Assembly (NCBI GenBank): GCA_002343185.1 | Contig: DDRT01000003.1 | Span: 1 to 25,598 of the forward strand | From: Deltaproteobacteria bacterium UBA2409 | GTDB taxonomy: Bacteria > Bdellovibrionota_C > UBA2361 > DDRT01 | DNA: 25,598 bases | Reading direction: 5' to 3' | Shown here: positions 14,856 through 22,981 of the stretch, piece after piece | How positions within the stretch are numbered: the first letter of the stretch is position 1 | Layout of the letters: every line of letters starts with the position of its first letter | Notes under the pieces: generated by a model | Told to the model about the DNA's origin: nothing | What the model saw: the letters and a program-made list of their open reading frames with translations, nothing else | Database searches by the model: none | Program-made: the position numbers and the translations under genes

Positions 14856-15350
14856 AAGTCTGATTATGTTCTCTTTATGTCTGATAATAATTAAGGTTCC
14901 CATTCCTAATATAAAATATGGGAAATCTAAAATAAGAAGTGAAACAAAAGATGTAACCAAAACGGCCATTAAGGATGAGAGGGATACTATTCTTGTCGCA
15001 AAATACGAGATTATAAATGTTCCAAGTGCAGCAATAAACAAAATGGTGTTGACCCCAGCTAAAGCCCCTAATGCAGTCGCAACACCTTTTCCACCTCTTA
15101 GCCAGGGAGGAAAAGTGTGTCCTAAAACAGCAAGAAATCCCCCTGTATCACCAGCTAAATAGGCAGCGAGGAATCCTTTTGTTATATCTATAGATAACGT
15201 TAAAAGACCGGGACCCTTTCCTAGTGTTCTAGCAACATTTGTTGCCCCTATATTTTTACTTCCGACTTTTGTTATATCAACTTTATATAGCCAGCCAACT
15301 ACTCTACCTGTGGGAAAAGTTCCTAAAAGGTAAGCTAGTAAATAAATCAA
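14823..15350 (-). CDS. plsY: Acyl-phosphate:glycerol-3-phosphate acyltransferase
   Basis: PlsY is a small integral membrane enzyme that transfers an acyl chain from acyl-phosphate to position 1 of glycerol-3-phosphate, the first step of phospholipid synthesis. The 175-residue product has about five hydrophobic helices. The conserved loops are visible: GTFPTGRVVGWL, then KVGSKNIGATNVARTLGKGPGLL, and FLAVLGHTFPPWLRGGKGVATALG. Its ATG overlaps the rpe stop by 4 bp, making it the last gene of the protease-def-fmt-rpe-plsY block. Its 3' end is antisense to the end of comEC, so no separate terminator fits between them. Confidence 0.95.
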   Translation of the reverse strand: MIYLLAYLLGTFPTGRVVGWLYKVDITKVGSKNIGATNVARTLGKGPGLLTLSIDITKGFLAAYLAGDTGGFLAVLGHTFPPWLRGGKGVATALGALAGVNTILFIAALGTFIISYFATRIVSLSSLMAVLVTSFVSLLILDFPYFILGMGTLIIIRHKENIIRLLTGEEAAFKV

Positions 15351-15988
15351 ACGGCCCTCAATGATTGAATCGCTTCGCTTCGATTTTTACTTGAGAATAT
15401 GTAATTTCCGGCTACTAGAATTGATGCCCCAGCATTCAAACAAGCACTTCCGGTGATCTGATCTATTCCTCCATCGACAGAGATAGAAGTTTTTAATGAT
15501 CTCTTGGATATCTCATCTCTTAAAAGCTCAATCTTTTTCAGCATAGAATCTATAAACTTCTGACCGCCCCAGCCAGGATTTACAGTCATAACTAACACTA
15601 TGTCTGCAACTTCAAGAACAGGAATAACGTCAGCTACATGCGTTCCGGGATTAAGAGCTATGCCTGATTTCACACTTTGTCCCTTTATATAAGCTAGTGA
15701 TCTGTAGGCATGATTGCTAGCTTCTATATGAAAGGTTAAGCAGGAAGCACCGGCTTCTATGAAGCTATTAAATTTATCTTCTGGCCTGTTCACCATGAGA
15801 TGAACATCTAATGGGAGTGATGTATACCTTTTACATAGAGAGACCATATTTTCACCAAACGTAATTGGTGGAACAAAAGATCCATCCATTACATCGATAT
15901 GGATCATGTCAGCGAAACTTTTCACTGAATCAATTTCAGACTTAAGATCGCCAAAGTCAGCGGAAAGAAGGGAAGGGGCAATTTTCAT
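15347..15988 (-). CDS. rpe: Ribulose-phosphate 3-epimerase
   Basis: This TIM-barrel enzyme interconverts ribulose-5-phosphate and xylulose-5-phosphate in the pentose phosphate pathway. Family motifs are complete: KIAPSLLSADF at the N-terminus, IHIDVMDGSFVPPITFG, LPLDVHLMV, the substrate loop VNPGWGGQKFI and SVDGGI near the C-terminus. The 213-residue length is normal. It is translationally coupled at both ends (ATGA overlaps with fmt upstream and plsY downstream). The pathway partner 6-phosphogluconate dehydrogenase, whose product is the substrate of this enzyme, is encoded close by at 18429-19817 on the other strand. Confidence 0.96.
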   Translation of the reverse strand: MKIAPSLLSADFGDLKSEIDSVKSFADMIHIDVMDGSFVPPITFGENMVSLCKRYTSLPLDVHLMVNRPEDKFNSFIEAGASCLTFHIEASNHAYRSLAYIKGQSVKSGIALNPGTHVADVIPVLEVADIVLVMTVNPGWGGQKFIDSMLKKIELLRDEISKRSLKTSISVDGGIDQITGSACLNAGASILVAGNYIFSSKNRSEAIQSLRAV

Positions 15989-16866
15989 ATCTCTAATTTA
16001 GCAGTTAGATCTCTTGAGTCCAAGTGGCCGATAGTGAACTCTTTTGCAGTCATTCTGCGCTTTCCTTCGAGTTGAAGCTCCAAAATACCAAGTCGCTTGC
16101 CATCGCCACAGGTAACAAATAGCTCAGAGGAGTTATTTAGGCTAACCCGATAGATCTTTAATCTTTTCCCTTCGAAAGTCGTAAATGCACCTGGAACACT
16201 TGAAAGTCCATGTATAAATCTTAAAATCTCAGCCGCAGGTCGTTTAAAATCAATTCTAGCCTCCTCATTTTTAATCTTTTTTGCATATATGATTTCAGAT
16301 TCCGGTTGAGGCTTAGCCTTTAGTTCTCCATTAGCGATTTTAACTAAATTTTCAAAAAGTAAATTTTTACTCAGTTCAAGTAGTTCAGCTGAAAGGGAAT
16401 CAAATGTAGTCTGATCTGTAATTTCGACTGTATCGGATACGAAAATACCACCAGTATCTAGTCCCTCATCCATCTTCATCAGACAAACACCTGTTTTTGT
16501 ATCACCTGCAATTATTGCCCTTTGTATTGGAGCAGCTCCTCTCCATCTAGGTAATAGAGAGGTATGAACATTGCAGCAAATGAATTTATCTAAGATTGAT
16601 TTTGGAATTATCTTTCCGAACGCTACTACCAAAAGGCAATCAATATCAGAGATCTCATCTAGGTTTTCGAACACTGGGATATTTAGTTCTAAGGCTTTCT
16701 GTTTAACTGCCGATGGGGTTAACTTTTTACCACGACCTTGTGGAGTGTCAGGTTGTGATATTACACATGTGACATTAGTAAAAGTTGATACAAAACTTAA
16801 GATCTCAGCAGCAAAGCTTGGACTTCCTGCAAAGCCAATTCTTATGTGTTCTTTTTTTGAAACCAT
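15985..16866 (-). CDS. fmt: Methionyl-tRNA formyltransferase
   Basis: This enzyme formylates initiator Met-tRNA using 10-formyltetrahydrofolate. The N-terminal formyltransferase fold is clear: GFAGSPSFAAEIL, SQPDTPQGRGKKLTPSAVK (tRNA-binding loop), the catalytic region CCNVHTSLLPRWRGAAPIQRAI with Asn/His, and MKMDEGLDTGGIF. The C-terminal OB-like domain is short, giving 293 residues against the usual 305-315. Its 5' end overlaps def by 25 bp, and its stop overlaps the rpe start as ATGA. The def-fmt pairing is classical, since deformylase later removes the group added here. Confidence 0.95.
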   Translation of the reverse strand: MVSKKEHIRIGFAGSPSFAAEILSFVSTFTNVTCVISQPDTPQGRGKKLTPSAVKQKALELNIPVFENLDEISDIDCLLVVAFGKIIPKSILDKFICCNVHTSLLPRWRGAAPIQRAIIAGDTKTGVCLMKMDEGLDTGGIFVSDTVEITDQTTFDSLSAELLELSKNLLFENLVKIANGELKAKPQPESEIIYAKKIKNEEARIDFKRPAAEILRFIHGLSSVPGAFTTFEGKRLKIYRVSLNNSSELFVTCGDGKRLGILELQLEGKRRMTAKEFTIGHLDSRDLTAKLEI

Positions 16867-17336
16867 TTGATAAACATATCCTTTTTAATTCGGCTAAATC
16901 TATCAATTATGAGTTTCCCCTTAGTATGATCGATTTCATGTTGAAGGCACCGACTTAAAAGTCCATCTGCTGAAATTTCAACTGGTTTACCTTCTAGGTC
17001 AAAACCAGACACAAGCACCCTTTCGGAGCGCTTAATAGTTTCTCTGTATCCTGGAATGCTTAAGCAGCCCTCTTCTGAGTTAACTTCTCCTTCAGCCTTT
17101 ATAATCTTAGGGTTAATTAAAGATTGTGGTGAATTGCCTTCTTCTGAGCAATCAAAAACTATTACAGATTTTGGTATGCCGATCTGTATTGCAGCAAGCC
17201 CAATTCCAGGAGCGGCGTACATCGTAGCAATCATGTCTGAAACAAGCTCTTTAAGTTCTTTATCAAAGTTTTCAACCGTTGCGGATACCTGAGCTAGTAT
17301 AGGACTTGGATATTCAACGATTTCTCTTATTGTCAC
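16842..17336 (-). CDS. def: Peptide deformylase
   Basis: This metalloenzyme removes the N-formyl group from nascent proteins. All three motifs are present: GIGLAAIQ (44-51), EGCLS with metal ligand Cys91, and QHEIDH (132-137) with two His ligands and the catalytic Glu. At 164 residues it is of normal length. The start is GTG at 17336, with a TATAAT box ending 9 nt before it and no Shine-Dalgarno, so it may be expressed from its own promoter as well as from the upstream protease gene, which ends 10 nt away. It overlaps fmt by 25 bp. Confidence 0.96.
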   Translation of the reverse strand: MTIREIVEYPSPILAQVSATVENFDKELKELVSDMIATMYAAPGIGLAAIQIGIPKSVIVFDCSEEGNSPQSLINPKIIKAEGEVNSEEGCLSIPGYRETIKRSERVLVSGFDLEGKPVEISADGLLSRCLQHEIDHTKGKLIIDRFSRIKKDMFIKWFQKKNT

Positions 17337-17345
17337 AGTCTTCGT

Positions 17346-17351
17346 ATTATA
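17346..17351 (-). promoter_or_regulatory. Putative -10 box of def
   Basis: On the minus strand TATAAT is followed by 9 nt and then the GTG start of def. It overlaps the stop codon of the upstream protease gene. The spacing is identical to that before pgsA, which also starts with GTG. Confidence 0.4.
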
Positions 17352-18399
17352 ACGCTTTACGTCGCCAAAATCGATATGCTGAAGTAATTGCTATGCCAAT
17401 TACTAAACCAATTAGTAGAACTGCAACTAATAAGATAAAGGCATATTTAATCATTGTAAGCTCTAAGCCCGAATACGGATTAGTTTTTAGGCCAGAATAA
17501 AGCTCTTGAAAGTTCGGGTTCCCAGATAGTATTTCTGATTCGATATTACCTTCTAAAGGCTTGAATGGTTTAAAGTATGGCCCTCGACCCTCTAAGGTAG
17601 CAGCAAAAACTAATGGAGGATATTTCGTGTTTAAAGGAATCTGTTCCAGATATCCAAATAGAAGTGGAGACTCACCAGACGCAACAACATCAATATTGAA
17701 TCCTTCAATTCGAGCAAGAAAATCAAAAGAAAAAAGTAGTCTATCTATTCCTGACAGAGTTCTCCCGATGTTTCGGTAGTAGTCTAGTAATACGTGTGAT
17801 ATCTGATCTAGCTCACTGCCTTCTAAATACTTTAAATTTTTTGCACTAACCCCTCGCATGGGAAATTCTGACTGGAAAAACATCTTCGATTGAAGCAGAG
17901 TTTTTGCTGATGCAGCCTGATCGACGATTCCGACTAATTTCCCTTCGGAATCTAAAATTGGGCTCCCGCTTGATCCATAATTTCCCTTGGCCGTTAGAGT
18001 AAGATGAAGCCTTGATTCTTGAATTATTTCACCAGAAGATATTTTCTGCTCACCACATTTTGGGAAACCTACTATTGAAACTTTCGAGCTATATCCTGAA
18101 CTGAGACTTAATCCTGGCTTATCAATCGGGTCAGAGCAGGCTAAGGCTCCTAAATCTAAACTTCGTTTAATTCCGGCAACTGACCATTTTGCACAGCTAA
18201 TTCCCTCGACCTTTAAGTCTGAGCAGTCCGTAAGTGGGCATAAACTTGAGACTAAGTGAGCATTTGTGATAACCCGATCATTAAAAACAAATCCAGTTCC
18301 GCAGGTAGAGTTTCCCCGTAAGAGAACAACTGATGGGTTTTGACCCAATAGAAGACTAGCAAATACAAGTTGGACAAGAATTCCTGAAAGTGCTTTCAT
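17347..18399 (-). CDS. Trypsin-like serine protease with C-terminal membrane anchor
   Basis: This 350-residue protein has a signal peptide (1-19, cut near LLLGQ) and a chymotrypsin-fold protease domain over roughly residues 22-165. The likely catalytic triad is His48 (VITNAHLV), Asp82 (SLDLGAL) and Ser144 (GSSGSPI). Several cysteines (33, 54, 59, 69, 88, 115) may form disulfides. A region of unknown fold (165-310) follows, then a single membrane helix (about 316-338) and a basic tail (RFWRRKAL), the reverse of the usual HtrA/DegS arrangement, and there is no PDZ domain. The topology puts the protease in the periplasm with a C-terminal tether. A Shine-Dalgarno-like AAGG precedes the ATG. It is the first gene before def-fmt-rpe-plsY and divergent from gnd, with only 29 bp between starts. 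Confidence 0.88.
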   Translation of the reverse strand: MKALSGILVQLVFASLLLGQNPSVVLLRGNSTCGTGFVFNDRVITNAHLVSSLCPLTDCSDLKVEGISCAKWSVAGIKRSLDLGALACSDPIDKPGLSLSSGYSSKVSIVGFPKCGEQKISSGEIIQESRLHLTLTAKGNYGSSGSPILDSEGKLVGIVDQAASAKTLLQSKMFFQSEFPMRGVSAKNLKYLEGSELDQISHVLLDYYRNIGRTLSGIDRLLFSFDFLARIEGFNIDVVASGESPLLFGYLEQIPLNTKYPPLVFAATLEGRGPYFKPFKPLEGNIESEILSGNPNFQELYSGLKTNPYSGLELTMIKYAFILLVAVLLIGLVIGIAITSAYRFWRRKAL

Positions 18400-18428
18400 T
18401 AAGAACCTTTTTAACTTAGGAAGATAGT

Positions 18429-19817
18429 ATGGAACAAGTAGCGCTTATTGGTCTTGGTGTAATGGGGGCAAGCCTCGTAAGAAACATAGAGAGAAATGGA
18501 TACTCTGCTGTAGTTTATAACCGCACGGCTTCAGTTACTGATAAGTTTTTGCAAGATTATGGAAGTGGTAATTTCACTAAAGCAGAATCATTAGAAGACG
18601 TCGTTCATAAGCTTAAAGCACCAAGAACGATTATATTAATGGTTCCAGCTGGAGCCCCTGTTGATGACGTTTTAGATAATATTCTTCCTCTTCTTTCGAA
18701 AGGAGACATAGTTGTTGATGGGGGAAATTCCTATTTCAAAGATACTATCATCAGAGAAAAGAGATGTAAGGAAAAAGGAGTTTGTTTTGTTGGTATGGGT
18801 GTATCTGGCGGAGAAGAGGGAGCACTCCTTGGACCAAGCATTATGCCAGGTGGAGAGAAAGAAGCCTGTATGAAAATTTTGCCAATGCTTGAAAAAATTT
18901 CCGCAAAAGTAGATGGGCCCTGTACTGCTTACATCGGAAAGGACGGCTCAGGTCACTTTGTGAAGATGGTTCATAACGGAATTGAGTATGGAGACATGCA
19001 GTTGATCGCTGAAGGGTATGATCTTCTGAAAAGAATAGGGGGATTCACTAATGAAGAACTCCAAAAAACATTTTCCGAATGGAATAAAGGAGTTTTAAGC
19101 TCATTTTTAATCGAAATAACTGCTAAGATATTTGAAAAACGTGAAGGAAATGATTACTTAGTAGATAAGATAGTAGATTCTGCTGGCCAAAAAGGCACCG
19201 GCAGATGGACTGCAAGTCTTGCCCTTGAACTTGGCATTCCAATTCCAACTCTTGCAAGTGCTGTTGATGCAAGAGGACTAAGCTCAAGAAAATCCGAAAG
19301 AGTTGATGCCTCAAAAATTCTCTCGCCTGGTGCACAGAAACAGAGCTTTGATAAGAAAACTCTTGCCCAAAAAGTTCACGATGCTCTTTATGCTGCAAAA
19401 ATATTAACTTATGCCCAAGGGTGGGACTTAATGAAGGCAGCTTCACTTGAATGGTCTTGGGATCTGAACTTAAGTGAACTTGCTAGGATCTGGAAAGGCG
19501 GATGTATTATTAGAGCTCAATTTTTGGATCGAATTGAGAAAGCCTATAAAAATAATCCTAGCTTACCTCATCTGCTTTATGACCCATCACTTAGGGAGGA
19601 TGTAGTATCAAGGCTTCCAAATTTAAGAGAGATAGTTAGTGCATCGGCTCTTTCTGGGATACCTGCTTTGTCTCTCTCAACAGCACTAGGATACTACGAC
19701 TCATACAGATCAAGTGTTCTTCCTCAGAATCTAACACAAGCTCAAAGGGACTTTTTTGGTGCCCATACCTACCAGAGGCTTGATAAAGAAGGGGTTTTTC
19801 ATACTGAGTGGAGCTAA
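18429..19817 (+). CDS. gnd: 6-phosphogluconate dehydrogenase, decarboxylating
   Basis: This enzyme oxidises 6-phosphogluconate to ribulose-5-phosphate and CO2, yielding NADPH. The Rossmann motif GLGVMGASLVRNI opens the protein and is followed by YNRTAS, typical of NADP users. Substrate-binding and catalytic blocks are GMGVSGGEEGALLGPSIMPGG, the KMVHNGIEYGDMQLIAE segment with catalytic Lys and His/Asn, and GTGRWTASLALELGIP. The C-terminal tail contains RRD-like YQRLDKEGVFHTEW. The 462-residue length matches the long (dimeric) form. AGGA lies 8 nt before the ATG. The last 4 bp overlap the end of the convergent gene at 19814. Confidence 0.97.
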   Translation: MEQVALIGLGVMGASLVRNIERNGYSAVVYNRTASVTDKFLQDYGSGNFTKAESLEDVVHKLKAPRTIILMVPAGAPVDDVLDNILPLLSKGDIVVDGGNSYFKDTIIREKRCKEKGVCFVGMGVSGGEEGALLGPSIMPGGEKEACMKILPMLEKISAKVDGPCTAYIGKDGSGHFVKMVHNGIEYGDMQLIAEGYDLLKRIGGFTNEELQKTFSEWNKGVLSSFLIEITAKIFEKREGNDYLVDKIVDSAGQKGTGRWTASLALELGIPIPTLASAVDARGLSSRKSERVDASKILSPGAQKQSFDKKTLAQKVHDALYAAKILTYAQGWDLMKAASLEWSWDLNLSELARIWKGGCIIRAQFLDRIEKAYKNNPSLPHLLYDPSLREDVVSRLPNLREIVSASALSGIPALSLSTALGYYDSYRSSVLPQNLTQAQRDFFGAHTYQRLDKEGVFHTEWS

Positions 19818-20911
19818 AGGTTAGAGGAATCACTCACAGGCGGCATAATTGTATTCCTATATCGCTCTGTACCTGGCATCAGCAATTCTTCTTGAGCCAT
19901 TCTGGATCGCTGATGAATGTAATCTTCTAAAGATCCCCAAGAGGTAATCTCTGATCTAGAAAGACCCTGAAGAGTTAAGATACCCCAGTAATTATTTCTA
20001 GCCCAATATCCAATCGCATTAACTCCTGCAGTTGGAGTTTCTGGGGTATGAAAGTCTTTAATAAACTCTTCTGAGTTACATCCTCCCATCATAGTGAAAC
20101 AAAACTTATCCTCAAAGTGAGCTCCAAACTTAACAAGATCTTTCATCTCATAAGTATGCCCTCTATAAAATATGGCTTGGAATCTTTGATTATCTTGACT
20201 AAGAGTATTTTTTAATTCGTCAGTTGTAACTTGATTTATATCGACAAATATAATTTGGATTGATTTATTTTCAGATGGCTTGAATGTTCCGGCCCAGATT
20301 GGAGCCCTTGTGTCGGTAAATCTAAACTTAGGATCTCTTCCATAAGTTCGTACAAAGTCCATAGCAGATTCAGGCCCAACTGTTAAGAACAGAGCTCTCT
20401 GTGGATCTTTAAAATTCTCGATAGGCGCAGTCTTTGGATCTCTCACTAAATCTAGATCGATTCCTCTTCTTTCAGGATGAGGCCAGGAAGGAGGCTCAAT
20501 TGGTTGGTCAGCTTTACTAAGAGACGATGAGAGAATAACTCCGGTACCAACGATGGCAAGTGCGGCAGTTCCTTTGGTAAAAGAGGCCTTTTCATGTCCT
20601 GATAAATGCCTATCCCAGGTGTGCTGCATCTCAGCGAAACCAGAAAGCAAACAATCTTTAGTTCTAGAGGTCACATGAGCTACTCCATCAAGAACTCTCT
20701 CTGAGGTATTTTTTGATCGACGTTTAACTCTATCATCATTTTTAGGGGTTAAAAGTTCACCAAGACTACCCCTTGTAAACGAAACTCCAAGATGAACAGA
20801 AGCTACTAAGTAGGATATAGCTCCCTCTAGAGTAGACTTAGCAAGCCTACCAAGACTTTCTCCCACCTCTTTTCCAAGAGCTATTAATGGTTCATTACGA
20901 TTTCTTTCCAT
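19814..20911 (-). CDS. Membrane-anchored protein with possible caspase-like His/Cys dyad
   Basis: No family is recognised with certainty. The 365-residue product starts with a polar/amphipathic region (1-112), then one hydrophobic helix (about 114-131, GTAALAIVGTGVILSS) and a 230-residue soluble domain. In that domain, strand-turn IFYRGHTYEM (His252) is followed 26 residues later by strand-turn FCFTMMGGCNSEEF (Cys278). This is the spacing and strand-His-Gly...strand-Gly-Cys pattern of clan CD peptidases (caspase, gingipain, CHAT). Later blocks AGVNAIGYWARNNYWG and ITSWGSLEDYI resemble the post-catalytic part of such folds, but I cannot model it. It is divergent from a predicted cell-wall peptidase (134 bp between starts) and may act with it. 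Confidence 0.7.
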   Translation of the reverse strand: MERNRNEPLIALGKEVGESLGRLAKSTLEGAISYLVASVHLGVSFTRGSLGELLTPKNDDRVKRRSKNTSERVLDGVAHVTSRTKDCLLSGFAEMQHTWDRHLSGHEKASFTKGTAALAIVGTGVILSSSLSKADQPIEPPSWPHPERRGIDLDLVRDPKTAPIENFKDPQRALFLTVGPESAMDFVRTYGRDPKFRFTDTRAPIWAGTFKPSENKSIQIIFVDINQVTTDELKNTLSQDNQRFQAIFYRGHTYEMKDLVKFGAHFEDKFCFTMMGGCNSEEFIKDFHTPETPTAGVNAIGYWARNNYWGILTLQGLSRSEITSWGSLEDYIHQRSRMAQEELLMPGTERYRNTIMPPVSDSSNL

Positions 20912-21045
20912 CCGTGTTCAGGATCTGTTTTGAAAACTCAGTTGATTCATCAAAACTACCATATTTTATGGGGAATAATCGATATAAATAAGGCTAGTTT
21001 TTTCAAGTCACATAATGACAACAAAGGACCATATCACCTTATAAG

Positions 21046-21999
21046 ATGACTTCTCCAGAATTAGAGCAGCATGATTGCAGAACTCACCTTCCTCCCCCTG
21101 AAAAACCTCAAGGTGATGTTACTATTCGTACCGGAGGCTTATCTCCCGAGATCTCAGAGATGTTCAAACAGGAGATGGAGAAGTTCCAATCTCTATCTTC
21201 TAAAGAAAAGCAATCATTCATACGAGACTTTGTCTTAACTCATATAGAAGGGAAGATGGCTTCTAGAAACCTAAGAGACTCTGAAGAACGAAACAGGATC
21301 ATTGATGGGATCTATGGAACCGTTCTTAAGGGAGGAACCTTTAGAGAGGATCAACTTGATAACGTTATGAGGCAGGCAATTAAACTTGCTGAGCTGTCAA
21401 AAACAATCGACAGTGGAGAGATCCCAGAGGAAATTCTAGCACTTTCTACTGAAGAGCTTGAAAGACGTAAAAATAATCCTCTATTTTGGTTTTCAGCTGA
21501 AAGCTTAGTTTATGAGCAAAGAACCAAAAAAACTTACGCAACTTTCTGGGCTGACGATAACTTTAAAACTAAAACAGGATTTTCGCCGATTGATGATGTT
21601 AATGAAGATCGGCTTATTACAGGAACAGGTGTCGCACCTTTTCAAAGACAAGGCCTAGTCCCTCAAGCTCTAAGGGTTGGTGAGATGTTAAGATCTGCTC
21701 CAGGTGTTACCTCCATTGGAGGATATAGACCAGGAAATATTGCAGGAACCAGCACTCCAACTGATCATGCCTCAGGAAAAGCCCTTGATATTATGATGAA
21801 GGAGCTTTCGTCAAAAGAGGGGTGGGATATAGCAAATTACATCGTAAATAATGCAGCTGAACTTGGTGTAAAATACGTTATTTGGGATAAGCAGGTTTGG
21901 TCAGCTAGAAATTCAAGCTGGAGACCTTACTCGCATCCTGGTGGTGGATCTAATGCAACTTTAGATCATAGAGATCATGTGCACATAAGTTTCCTATAA
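21046..21999 (+). CDS. Predicted zinc peptidoglycan peptidase (ARB_07466-like / VanY-type C-terminal domain)
   Basis: The C-terminal 110 residues (about 205-317) match the D-Ala-D-Ala peptidase-like module seen in many actinobacterial and some proteobacterial wall enzymes: APGVTSIGGYRPGN, DHASGKALDIMM with probable zinc ligands His241 and Asp248, and the terminal HRDHVHISF with His311 or His313. The N-terminal 150 residues are mostly helical and polar. There is no recognisable signal peptide: the first 35 residues are polar and Pro-rich. The enzyme would therefore stay in the cytoplasm unless exported another way or released by lysis, which is odd for a wall peptidase. It is divergent from the possible His/Cys peptidase gene at 19814 and convergent with, and overlapping, the HD gene by 6 bp. 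Confidence 0.8.
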   Translation: MTSPELEQHDCRTHLPPPEKPQGDVTIRTGGLSPEISEMFKQEMEKFQSLSSKEKQSFIRDFVLTHIEGKMASRNLRDSEERNRIIDGIYGTVLKGGTFREDQLDNVMRQAIKLAELSKTIDSGEIPEEILALSTEELERRKNNPLFWFSAESLVYEQRTKKTYATFWADDNFKTKTGFSPIDDVNEDRLITGTGVAPFQRQGLVPQALRVGEMLRSAPGVTSIGGYRPGNIAGTSTPTDHASGKALDIMMKELSSKEGWDIANYIVNNAAELGVKYVIWDKQVWSARNSSWRPYSHPGGGSNATLDHRDHVHISFL

Positions 22000-22542
22000 C
22001 CCTAATTCTGAAGCTTTTTCTCTCATAGCAGTTATTACATTTCCAATATGAACAGGCAGCTCCAATCCAAGCTCAACAGCACCTTGCTTTATATCCTCTC
22101 TATTACAGCCTCTTGCAAATGCTTTATCCTTCATTTTTTTATTAACAGAAGAAACTTCAAGTGTTGCTATTGATTTATCTGGCCTGACATAAACACTAGC
22201 TGTAATCAGTCCAGAAAGTTCGTCTACTGCAAAAAGTGTTTTTGCCATGTCAGTTGTTCTTGGAACGAGGCTACAATGTCCTAAGATTGCATCTGTTATC
22301 TCGGAGTCATATCCAGCTTCCAGCAGTATAGAATTACCTTTTTTTGGATGCTCTTCAGGAAACATTTCATAATCAAAATCATGCAATAATCCGCAAACTC
22401 CCCATCTTTCGATCTCACCTTCGGAAAGCTTAAAAAATTCCCGTGCATACCAGATCATCGAAGCCTCAACAGCAAGTGCATGTTTACGAAGACTGTCACC
22501 TTTAGTGTATTCAAAAAGTAATGATAGAGCTTTATCCCTCAT
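21994..22542 (-). CDS. HD-domain hydrolase
   Basis: This 182-residue single-domain protein has HD-superfamily features: His21 (LRKHALAVE), the His-Asp pair 54-55 in GLLHDFDYE, a further His65 in EEHPKKG, His in AILGHCSL and a late Asp in FAVDELSG. These can bind one or two metal ions and hydrolyse a phosphoester. The substrate is unknown; the closest recollected group is the COG2316-type 'predicted HD hydrolase'. The ATG at 22542 has a strong GGAGG 3-4 nt upstream. It overlaps the preceding gene by 11 bp and is the last gene of the HNH-cca-membrane protein-HD block. Confidence 0.87.
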   Translation of the reverse strand: MRDKALSLLFEYTKGDSLRKHALAVEASMIWYAREFFKLSEGEIERWGVCGLLHDFDYEMFPEEHPKKGNSILLEAGYDSEITDAILGHCSLVPRTTDMAKTLFAVDELSGLITASVYVRPDKSIATLEVSSVNKKMKDKAFARGCNREDIKQGAVELGLELPVHIGNVITAMREKASELGL

Positions 22543-22981
22543 ATTCCTCCGTGTAAATTGACAATAACTTTGAGAGTGTTTGAGCAGGGATTGAACCTTT
22601 CAAAGTTTCTGAGTCAAAGTGACTTTTAAATTCCTGATCATTAAGTTTCACACTTAATGAAAGCTCCCCCCTTTTTTTTGATAAAAGATTAGTCTCTAGG
22701 ATTAAGTGAAGTAATCTTAGAATTTGCTCTCTTGAGATCTTTGAACTAGAGCTTTTAACCTTAAACTCCTTACCTGATTTTCTTGAAAGAGAGATTAATA
22801 TCTCTGGAGTTATTGTATTAGCAGGTTCTCTCTTTAAAAGCTCAGGAGTGATTAAAGCAAGCTCATTTTCAAATGACTTTTCTATGATTGATTTTGGTTT
22901 TCTAAGAGATGCATTAAACAGAACAAAGAGCAGTACCAAGCCTATTGATATACCGATTCTTCTGTAAAGTTTATTTTGCAT
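22532..22981 (-). CDS. Small single-pass membrane protein of unknown function
   Basis: I do not recognise this protein. Starting at the ATG at 22981 it has 149 residues: a short basic N-terminus (MQNKLYRR), one membrane helix (about 9-26, IGISIGLVLLFVLFNASL) and a Lys/Ser-rich, largely helical domain probably in the periplasm. An in-frame ATG 12 codons upstream (23017) lies inside cca; I prefer 22981 because it places the basic-hydrophobic anchor at the N-terminus and overlaps the cca stop by only 11 bp. Its end overlaps the HD gene start by 11 bp, so the three genes are probably made together. Confidence 0.7.
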   Translation of the reverse strand: MQNKLYRRIGISIGLVLLFVLFNASLRKPKSIIEKSFENELALITPELLKREPANTITPEILISLSRKSGKEFKVKSSSSKISREQILRLLHLILETNLLSKKRGELSLSVKLNDQEFKSHFDSETLKGSIPAQTLSKLLSIYTEEYEG

